Shown: positions 55,977-64,000 of the stretch, one piece after another
Layout of the letters: the number at the start of each line of letters is the position of its first letter
How positions within the stretch are numbered: position 1 is the first letter of the stretch
Source of the DNA: Methanobrevibacter sp.
GTDB lineage: Archaea > Methanobacteriota > Methanobacteria > Methanobacteriales > Methanobacteriaceae
Length of the DNA stretch: 64,000 nt
Assembly (NCBI RefSeq): GCF_017447225.1
Contig: NZ_JAFSNZ010000015.1
Location: forward strand, 1-64,000
Direction: 5' to 3'
The notes under the pieces: generated by a model
What the model was told of the DNA's origin: nothing
Database searches by the model: none
The model's input: the letters and a program-made list of their open reading frames with translations, nothing else
Position numbers and translations under genes: made by a program

Positions 55977-58900
55977 TTGAAAAAGACATGTATGTTGGTT
56001 TTTACATGTTTATTAATCATCATTTCACTTTCAGCAGTTTCTGCTAGTGACACTATTGATAATCAGACATTAACGTCTGGCATTGATGGAATAAGCATGT
56101 TAGAAATTAATTCAAATGAAGTAATATTGACTTCAATGGATGAAGTTGATAATGAAAGTGATGTGTTAGGGGAATCACTTTCAAATGATAATGTATTAAG
56201 TGATGGGGATGGTGGTTCATTCAAGGATCTTAATGACTTAATAAACGGAGATGCTACTAAAACATCAATTACTCTTCAGGGGGATTATGTTTTTGATAGT
56301 TCAAAGGATGCTGATTATGTTAATGGTATTGTAATTGACAGACAATTGACAATTATTGGTAACGGATTCACTATTGACGCTTCAAATCAGGCGAGGATAT
56401 TCCAAGTTTCATCTTCAGTGCAGTTATCTAATATCACATTCAAAAATGCTAATGCATTAACTGGCAGTGGTGGTGCTATCTATATGGATGGAGCTTCAGA
56501 CTGTATTGTAAAAAATTGTACTTTCATAAATAACACAGCAGCTGCTGATGGTGGTGCAGTATTCATGCAGAATTCCAATGGTGACTTTAAAAACATAACA
56601 TTCACTTACTGTCACTTTGAAGGAAACAATGCGTCCGGTGATGGTGCTGCTGTCAAATTCCTTAAGGATGCATACAATTGTACAATCGAATACTCCAATT
56701 TCATAAACAACTATGCATTTGGAGATGGTGGTGCGGTATTCTTTAATGGTACTAACGGCACTATAAAATCAGTATACTTTAAGGACAACACTGCTGGAGA
56801 CGACGGTGGTGCTATATTCTGGCAAGGAACCTACGGTTCCATAGACACTGTAAAATTCATTAATAATAATGGTATAAGTCTTTTATATGGTAAACAGTCA
56901 AGTTCCAGAGGAGGAACAATCTGTCTTACAGGAGATAAAATTCTTCTTACTAATTCAAGTTTTAAAACAAGCTCTGTAACTACTGATGTGACTGATGTTT
57001 CCAAATTAAACGGTGGAGCAGTATTCGTTACAGGTAATGATGTAAATATTACTAAAACATCATTCGATGACTGTTATTCAATAAATACAGGTGGTGCTAT
57101 CCATATCATAGGTAACAATACTCTTATTTCCGGATGTAACTTCACAAATTGTGTCGCTGATGCGAATGGTGGTGTCATTTATGTAACCGGAAACAATGCA
57201 AATATCACACGTTCCAATTTCAGTAAAAGCCATGCTGCATTAGGTGGTGCAATTTATGTGAATGGTGAATCTGCTGATATAGGATACTGTAATTTTGATG
57301 AAAATTATGCAAATGGTGGAGGAGCTTTATTCTGGGCTGGACAAAGTTCCGGAGACGTCATACAATTTTCCAACTTCACCAAAAACAGAGCTATCTCCGG
57401 TGATGGTGGTGCAATATACTGGAGTAGTAACGGTAATTTGGGTTTGATTTTAAATTCCACATTTAAGGAAAATTATGCTTATGAAAGCGGTGGTGGAATT
57501 TACTGGACCAAAAGTTCTAACGGCACAGTCGAATACTCCACATTTATAGCTAATAGGGCAGAAGGTAATGGTGGAGCATTATTCTGGAATGGTGTGAACG
57601 GTACTGTTGAAAAATCCTTATTTGAAAATAATTATGCTGCAGGTTTACGTTCTCACCAAAATTACGCTGGTGGTGGAGCAATTTCCTGGAGTGCAGTAAA
57701 CGGACTTTTCGACAGATGTGATTTTATAAATAACACTTCCCCATACCATGCAGGTGTTGTATATGGTAAGGATGCTAAAAATCTTACAATAAACTATTGT
57801 AACATGATAAATAACAGTGCTTCTGAAGGTGCTGGCGGAGTTTTATATTTCGAAACAAGTGAAGGGGTTCACTTTTATAATTCCAATTTCACAAATAACT
57901 ATGCCCGCAGTGCCGGTGTTCTTCAGTTCAACTTAAAGTGTGACAATGCAGATATTATAAACTGTACATTCACAGATAATCATGCATTGGAATATGGTGC
58001 TGTCAGTTGGAATATTAACAATGGTTTAATCTATAATTCAACTTTTATTCACAATTATCTGTTTGATTTAGTAGGTTCAAAAGACCACCACGCAGGTGCT
58101 GTCAGTTTCGGCGGATCATATAATACTATTGATGAGTGCAGATTTATCAACAATACTATTGATGGATCTACTTTTGCAAATTCAAATGAATGTTTCGGTG
58201 CTGCTGTTTATTATTCAGCTTCCAATTCAAAAATAATCAACACTAATTTCACCGGAAACTACAATACTGGTATTGCTGGGGCTCTTTTCATCACTGTCGC
58301 ATATGCTGAAGCGCATGATTTGAGATTCATAAATAACACTGCAACTACTGGTGGTGCTATTACTCTTAGAAATAAAAATGGGGCTCCTGTTTTCACAGAC
58401 TTATACAATATGTACTTTGAAAACAATTCTGCTCAATATGGTGGTGCAATAAACTGTGAAGGTATTGCTGACTGTAGTGTATATAATGCTACTTTTGTAA
58501 CTAATCATGGATATGAAGGCGGAGCAATCAGATGGACAGGAACCAGAGGACATATTTATGACTGTAATTTCACGGATAATAAGGCCGATTTATCAAATTA
58601 TGGTTCATGGGCTATTGGTGGTACTATTCACTGGTCCGGAAGTGAAGGTATTTTAGAAGATATCAATATTAATAAAAGTTATTCAGTAAAATATGGCGGA
58701 TCAATCACTTGGACAGGTAATACAGGTACTTTGAAAAATATCAATATCACCAATTCCTCTGCAGGAACTAATGCGGGAGGATTGTATATTAAAGGTAGTT
58801 CGGTAACTCTTTCAAATTCCAATTTGGATAGTTGTTCAGCTACAATTAATTCAGGTGGTGTCGCAGGATCAATAATGGTTGATGGCGGTAGTTATGTAAC

Positions 58901-61900
58901 ATTAAACAATATCAATATTACTAACTCACATTCTAAAAGTAATGCAGGTGCTATTCAGTGGACAGGTAATTTCGGTACTCTGCAAAATGTTAATATCACT
59001 AATTCTTCTGCAGGAGTTAATGGTGGTGCAATATTAATATCAGGAACCATAACAAACACAATTACAAACTCCAATTTCACAAACACTTCAGCTAAAAACG
59101 GCGGTGCTATTTATATCACTGGTAACACTAATAATGGAAACAATCGTGTCACAGTAAGCAAATCATTATTCAACATGTCTAAAGCTAGTGCTGAAGGTGG
59201 AGCAATTTATTCAGAATCATACAATACCTTAATCGAGCTTTCAAACTTCACAGACTGTACTGCAGGCACCAATGGTGGTGCGATTGTAATCGCAAGAGCT
59301 AATCAGAATATCAACAATTGTACCTTTGATGGAAACAACGCTACCCAAAAAGGTGGTGCAATATACGTTAAACAGGTATTGGACATCACTATTAGTGATT
59401 CAACATTTACAAACTCTCATGCGTATGATGGTGGTGCTATTTACAACTTAGGTTCTTCAGGTGCTTCTTTAAAGATTTTAAACTCAACATTCATTAAAAA
59501 CATCGCAACCCACAACGGTGGTGCGGTTTATTATATTGTGGATAATGCAAATGCACGTACTAAAGTGACCTATAGGGACTTCAATAAGTTCGATGGTGAA
59601 GGAGTCATTAAGGATGGAAGAACTACACTCAACATGACAGCAAACGGCGCTACCTATGAAAATGTAATCTACACTTCCTTATTTGAAGATAATGAAGATT
59701 ACTTATTCAATGTAACAACTGTAGTTGATTCTGTTTCACCGATAGCTATTGTTACAATCTCCAATCCTAAGGATATTGATAAACAAAGTCTTAATATTGT
59801 AATTAAATTAACATCAGCAGACGATAACAGGACAATTACAATAACCAAATCAAATTATGCAAATTATTTCAATGTTGAAGACAATTCATTCAATGTAAAC
59901 TTCTATAATTTGACTCAGGAGACAACATACAAAGTAACTGTAGGATTTAAAGATAATTATTACATGTATAAGGAGAATGTCACAACAATCGATGTGGGTG
60001 ATTACACAACTAAAAAAGGAGACTTCGAAATCCTTCAGGATTTAATTGAAAAGGCTATTGGCGATGGTAAAAATTTCATTGACTTAACAAGAAACTACCA
60101 GTACACTCCTACATTGGATAAATACTGCATGAACATTACAGACTTGGCAGGCCTTGAAAACTTTACAATCAACGGTCACGGATATGTTATCGATGCATTG
60201 GACTTCTGTAGAATATTCAATATTACTGCAGATAATGTGAACATAAACAATGTCACTTTCATCAACGGTGATGCCAGCGGTTCAACTTCCGATGATATTA
60301 ATAAAGGTGGAGCATTATTCTGGGCTGGTAAAAACGGTGTTTTATCTGGTGTAGTATTCAGGGATAATGCTGCTGAGTATGGTGGAGGTCTTTACTTCAA
60401 TTCCACAGCAGATAACTGTAAAATAATCAATTGTCAGTTCTTCAATAATGATGCTGATGAAAACGGTGGTGCTATAGACTGTAATGCTACCCGTATGAAT
60501 CTGACAAATACATTATTCGAAGAAAATTATGCAAATGTCGGAGCAGCATTATGTAGGGAAGAAAGAGCAACCGGAGGTTTCGGTTACAACAACACATTCA
60601 ACTATAATCACGCGGTAACTGCAGGAGCTGCTCTTGCTTGGATCAAATCAGAAAGCATTACAATCGACAAATACACTTTCGTCGGGAACACCGCAGGATA
60701 TAGTGGTGGTGCAATTTATGTCGGTCAGGGCAGTGGAAACTGTACAGTAAAATTCTCCACTTTCATAGACAATTACATAACCAGTCAGGAAGATGGTCAT
60801 GGTGGAGCTATTGAATGGTATGCTGCTAACGGAACCGTCCTTAATTCAACTTTCAGAGGTAACTATGCACCTACTGGTGGAGCAATTTATGTTGGAAGTG
60901 AATCCGGTCAAATCAATATAACTCACTCAGGATTTTTAGCAAACTATGCTTATAAGCTCGGTGGAGCTATTGATATTGTCGGTTCATCAATTGCAATCAA
61001 CAATTCATACTTCAGAGAAAATTACGCACCTGACGGAGGAGCCATATTTGTCGGAGGTAAAGGTCATGATAATTTTGTTTATTTATCTTACTTTACTGGA
61101 AACAATGCAACCAGTGGTTGTGGTGGAGCTATTAGTTGGAATGCAACAACTGGTGTAATATATGACTCCAATTTCACAAACAACAATGCTTTGTATGGTG
61201 GTGCTATTTATATTGGAGGTACATCACCTAACAGTGAAATCAATAATGTAATTTTCAAAGGAAACAATGCAACATTCAATGGTGGTGCTATAGACTGGAA
61301 TGCAACCGGAGGAAGACTTTTCAATACAACATTCATAGAAAATTATGCTGGCCAATATGGTGCTGCATTATGTAGGGAAGCCAATGCTACTGGAGGTAGC
61401 GGTAAAAACAATACATTCATTGCAAATCATGCTGGTATCGGTGGAGCAGCTTTAGGTTGGATTGAATCTGCTAGAATCACAATTGATGATTATCATTTCT
61501 ACAACAACACTGCTGATGTTCATGGTGGAGCAATATATATCGGAAACAACAGTGACAACTGTACTATCAAGAATTCCATCTTTGAGGGCAATACTGTTCC
61601 TTTAAACGGTAACATTGAATTAGGTTTCGGTGGTGCTATTGTATGTATCGGTCACAATACCACTGTCATCAATTCCAATTTCACAAAAAATAAAGCAACC
61701 AATGGTGGTGCAATTTACGCTTCAGGTGCTTCAGGTAACACTAACATTACTGACGCAATATTCAAAGATAACTATGCAACATATACTGGTGGAGCTATTG
61801 CTTTAAGAGCTTCTGCAGTATCAGTAAACAATACCAAATTCTATAATAACACTGCAGCTGACGGTGGTGCATTATATGTTGGAGGTACAGGTATCACTAA

Positions 61901-64000
61901 CTTTGTCTACTTGTCAGACTTTGAAAATAACACTGCTACTAACGGTAATGGTGGTGCAATTAATTGGGTGGCTTCTGCAGGTGAAATCATCGAAAGTAAC
62001 TTCACCAACAACTCAGCAACCTATGGTGGAGCACTATATCTTGGTGGTAATGCAGCTAACAGCCGCATTGTTAATGTAACATTTGACAATAACTACGCAT
62101 CCAAAAACGGTGGTGCTATTGACTGTAACGCTAAAAACATGACTCTCTTGGATACTTTATTCATAAATAACGTTGCTGATGAGTATGGTGCTGCTTTATG
62201 CAGAGAATTCAACGCTACTGGAGGTAGTGGTAAAAACAACACATTCACTGCAAATCATGCAGGCATTGCCGGAGCAGCCTTGGCCTGGATGGATTCAGTC
62301 GGCATTAAAATTAATGATTATCACTTCTACAACAACACTGCAGGCCTGATGGGTGGTGCAATCTATGCTAATCCTGGAAGTGACAACTGTACTATTAATA
62401 ATTCAGTATTTAAAGGAAACAAAGTCCTTGATGTAGAAAATGGTCTTGGTGGTGCAATTGATTTTGCTTCAGCTAATGCTACATTATTAAATTCAAACTT
62501 CACAGAAAACACAGCCGCATTTGGTGGTGCATTGAATGTGGAAAGTAATGGCGGAAGCACCTATGTTAACAATTCAAGGTTTGAGGATAATAAGGCTTAT
62601 GTCCATGGTGGTGCTATACACCTTCAGGCTTCATCAGTAACATTAAACAATACGATATTCTATGAAAACGAAGCTAATAATGGTGGAGCACTCTTTGTCG
62701 GAGGAGCAGGTCTTACAAACTATGTTTATAATTCAAACTTTGAAAACAACACTGCAAACGACGGACATGGTGGAGCTATTAACTGGCTCGCTTCAGAAGG
62801 CCACATTATAGCATCCAATTTCACAGGAAACACTGCTGGTGTTGGTGGAGCAATATACCTTAATGGTAATTCAAGTAACAGCCGTATTGTTAATGTAACA
62901 TTCAGGCAAAACTCCGCTAAGCATAATGGTGGGGCTATTGACTGGAATGCTACCGGAGGTCAGCTGTACAATACCACATTCATAGGAAACACTGCAGAAT
63001 ACGGTGCAGCATTATGTAGGGAAAACAATGCAACCGGAGGATCAGGCAGAAACAACACATTCATTGCAAATCACGCATACAAATCCGGTGCAGCTCTTGC
63101 ATGGTTGGGTGCTAAAGGCATTTCCATCAATACTTATTACTTCTACAACAACACTGCAGATATAAGTGGTGCTGCAATATTTGTTGGTGATGATAGTGAC
63201 AACTGTAAAGTAATCAACTCCAAATTTGAGAACAACACTGTTTTCACTGGCCGTGGTGGAGACATTGATATTGTAGCTTCAAATGCAACTATTATCAATT
63301 CCACTTTCAAAAACAGTATATCCTTGCATGGTGGTTCAATTTACATTGGTGATGATTCTCACAATGATTCAATCATCAATTCATCATTCACATCCGCTCG
63401 TTCATTAAACGATGGTGGTGCTATCGAAGTGCATGGTGACAACTTCAATGTTTCCAATTCCAATTTCACAGCATCATTCAGTTTAAGTGAAGGTGCAGCT
63501 ATTGCAGGTTATGATATAGAAAATGTCACAATTGCAAATTCCATATTCAAATATGGTGTTGCAGCAGGTGCTCAGGATATTTATGGTAATTCTCATGGTG
63601 AAGGTGGAGCAATATACTTGGAAAACTCCAAAAACTTCAATGTAACTAATTCCACTTTCATTAAAAACGAGGCTCGTGCTCACGGTTCATCCATTTCAAC
63701 ACTCAACTGTAATGACACTAACATTTATAATGTGACATTCAAAGGTGAAACCGGAGGATATGGTGTTATTTCAATCGTGGATTCTTATAATGCTACTATC
63801 CAGCTTGCTTCATTCAACTACACAGGTTCCATTTATGAAGGTGGTGCAATATACATTAAGAACTCCAATGCAACAGTCAAAGATTCCTCATTCAATGACA
63901 CTAAAGCAGGATGGGGCTATGGTGGTGCAATCTATGTTGACGGTAATGCAACTATGGATAATCTAACATTCAAAAACTACATGGCTTCAAAAGAAATCGG
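55977..64000 (+). CDS. Adhesin-like protein ALP3, 3' end beyond window
   Basis: The reading frame opens at TTG 55977, six nt after GAGGTAG, and shows no stop at any point I checked up to base 64000, giving at least 2674 residues. An ATG at 55959 is out of frame and stops after about 30 codons, so TTG is the real start. Residues 1-23 form a signal peptide (SLSAVSA). The acidic linker repeats that of ALP2 almost word for word (LTSMDEVDNESDVLG). Beta-helix 1 covers about 118-1200, the Ig-like hinge about 1202-1395, and beta-helix 2 continues to the window edge. Cysteines (NCTF, DCNAT) and N-x-T sites recur once per coil. It is a tandem paralog of ALP2, so a stalk and C-terminal module are expected beyond the edge. 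Confidence 0.88.
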   Translation, partial: MKKTCMLVFTCLLIIISLSAVSASDTIDNQTLTSGIDGISMLEINSNEVILTSMDEVDNESDVLGESLSNDNVLSDGDGGSFKDLNDLINGDATKTSITLQGDYVFDSSKDADYVNGIVIDRQLTIIGNGFTIDASNQARIFQVSSSVQLSNITFKNANALTGSGGAIYMDGASDCIVKNCTFINNTAAADGGAVFMQNSNGDFKNITFTYCHFEGNNASGDGAAVKFLKDAYNCTIEYSNFINNYAFGDGGAVFFNGTNGTIKSVYFKDNTAGDDGGAIFWQGTYGSIDTVKFINNNGISLLYGKQSSSRGGTICLTGDKILLTNSSFKTSSVTTDVTDVSKLNGGAVFVTGNDVNITKTSFDDCYSINTGGAIHIIGNNTLISGCNFTNCVADANGGVIYVTGNNANITRSNFSKSHAALGGAIYVNGESADIGYCNFDENYANGGGALFWAGQSSGDVIQFSNFTKNRAISGDGGAIYWSSNGNLGLILNSTFKENYAYESGGGIYWTKSSNGTVEYSTFIANRAEGNGGALFWNGVNGTVEKSLFENNYAAGLRSHQNYAGGGAISWSAVNGLFDRCDFINNTSPYHAGVVYGKDAKNLTINYCNMINNSASEGAGGVLYFETSEGVHFYNSNFTNNYARSAGVLQFNLKCDNADIINCTFTDNHALEYGAVSWNINNGLIYNSTFIHNYLFDLVGSKDHHAGAVSFGGSYNTIDECRFINNTIDGSTFANSNECFGAAVYYSASNSKIINTNFTGNYNTGIAGALFITVAYAEAHDLRFINNTATTGGAITLRNKNGAPVFTDLYNMYFENNSAQYGGAINCEGIADCSVYNATFVTNHGYEGGAIRWTGTRGHIYDCNFTDNKADLSNYGSWAIGGTIHWSGSEGILEDININKSYSVKYGGSITWTGNTGTLKNINITNSSAGTNAGGLYIKGSSVTLSNSNLDSCSATINSGGVAGSIMVDGGSYVTLNNINITNSHSKSNAGAIQWTGNFGTLQNVNITNSSAGVNGGAILISGTITNTITNSNFTNTSAKNGGAIYITGNTNNGNNRVTVSKSLFNMSKASAEGGAIYSESYNTLIELSNFTDCTAGTNGGAIVIARANQNINNCTFDGNNATQKGGAIYVKQVLDITISDSTFTNSHAYDGGAIYNLGSSGASLKILNSTFIKNIATHNGGAVYYIVDNANARTKVTYRDFNKFDGEGVIKDGRTTLNMTANGATYENVIYTSLFEDNEDYLFNVTTVVDSVSPIAIVTISNPKDIDKQSLNIVIKLTSADDNRTITITKSNYANYFNVEDNSFNVNFYNLTQETTYKVTVGFKDNYYMYKENVTTIDVGDYTTKKGDFEILQDLIEKAIGDGKNFIDLTRNYQYTPTLDKYCMNITDLAGLENFTINGHGYVIDALDFCRIFNITADNVNINNVTFINGDASGSTSDDINKGGALFWAGKNGVLSGVVFRDNAAEYGGGLYFNSTADNCKIINCQFFNNDADENGGAIDCNATRMNLTNTLFEENYANVGAALCREERATGGFGYNNTFNYNHAVTAGAALAWIKSESITIDKYTFVGNTAGYSGGAIYVGQGSGNCTVKFSTFIDNYITSQEDGHGGAIEWYAANGTVLNSTFRGNYAPTGGAIYVGSESGQINITHSGFLANYAYKLGGAIDIVGSSIAINNSYFRENYAPDGGAIFVGGKGHDNFVYLSYFTGNNATSGCGGAISWNATTGVIYDSNFTNNNALYGGAIYIGGTSPNSEINNVIFKGNNATFNGGAIDWNATGGRLFNTTFIENYAGQYGAALCREANATGGSGKNNTFIANHAGIGGAALGWIESARITIDDYHFYNNTADVHGGAIYIGNNSDNCTIKNSIFEGNTVPLNGNIELGFGGAIVCIGHNTTVINSNFTKNKATNGGAIYASGASGNTNITDAIFKDNYATYTGGAIALRASAVSVNNTKFYNNTAADGGALYVGGTGITNFVYLSDFENNTATNGNGGAINWVASAGEIIESNFTNNSATYGGALYLGGNAANSRIVNVTFDNNYASKNGGAIDCNAKNMTLLDTLFINNVADEYGAALCREFNATGGSGKNNTFTANHAGIAGAALAWMDSVGIKINDYHFYNNTAGLMGGAIYANPGSDNCTINNSVFKGNKVLDVENGLGGAIDFASANATLLNSNFTENTAAFGGALNVESNGGSTYVNNSRFEDNKAYVHGGAIHLQASSVTLNNTIFYENEANNGGALFVGGAGLTNYVYNSNFENNTANDGHGGAINWLASEGHIIASNFTGNTAGVGGAIYLNGNSSNSRIVNVTFRQNSAKHNGGAIDWNATGGQLYNTTFIGNTAEYGAALCRENNATGGSGRNNTFIANHAYKSGAALAWLGAKGISINTYYFYNNTADISGAAIFVGDDSDNCKVINSKFENNTVFTGRGGDIDIVASNATIINSTFKNSISLHGGSIYIGDDSHNDSIINSSFTSARSLNDGGAIEVHGDNFNVSNSNFTASFSLSEGAAIAGYDIENVTIANSIFKYGVAAGAQDIYGNSHGEGGAIYLENSKNFNVTNSTFIKNEARAHGSSISTLNCNDTNIYNVTFKGETGGYGVISIVDSYNATIQLASFNYTGSIYEGGAIYIKNSNATVKDSSFNDTKAGWGYGGAIYVDGNATMDNLTFKNYMASKEI

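Overview
The window comes from an AT-rich euryarchaeon of the Methanobacteriaceae, most likely a gut or rumen Methanobrevibacter. The archaeal markers are an Orc1/Cdc6 ATPase, ribosomal protein S3Ae, the tetrahydromethanopterin-pathway enzyme MptE, an archease plus RtcB pair, and very large exported adhesin-like proteins (ALPs) made of NNTA-rich beta-helix coils followed by Ig-like repeats. The species cannot be fixed from the sequence. No rRNA, tRNA or CRISPR array was seen.

Layout. (1) 0-1 kb, minus strand: a two-gene cassette of a DUF3990 ADP-ribosyltransferase-like protein and a small partner, a likely toxin-antitoxin (TA) pair. (2) 1.3-9.7 kb: ALP1, 2783 aa. (3) 9.8-13.6 kb: an accessory island with a frameshifted RelE-type toxin and its antitoxin, a zeta-type toxin interrupted by a stop codon and its antitoxin, an archaeal AAA ATPase lacking its Walker B aspartate, and an orphan MNT nucleotidyltransferase. 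A family of AT-rich intergenic repeats heads these genes. (4) 13.5-15.9 kb: two paralogous TetR regulators divergent from an exported acetolactate decarboxylase, with two identical operator-like sites between. (5) 16-34 kb: mostly housekeeping: tautomerase, dUTPase/dCTP deaminase family, an acetolactate-synthase-like ThDP enzyme, a GerW/DUF2953 operon, a HEPN gene pair, a class V aminotransferase, two YczE-like membrane proteins, mptE, cdc6, archease, rtcB, a methylthioadenosine phosphorylase, a flavodoxin-family protein, a NifX/NifB-like protein, an exported thioredoxin with CcdA, and rps3ae. Three decayed genes lie here. (6) 34.7-64 kb: ALP2, about 6986 aa from a 21-kb gene, then ALP3, which begins at 55977 with a TTG codon and runs off the right edge.

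The three ALPs fill about 37 of 64 kb. They share one plan: signal peptide, beta-helix, Ig-like hinge, second beta-helix. In the two complete ones this continues into an Ig-repeat stalk and a C-terminal module of four repeats kept in the same order. ALP2 and ALP3 also share their promoter-leader and N-terminus, so they are tandem paralogs. The accessory island shows repeated loss of toxin function with antitoxins left intact.
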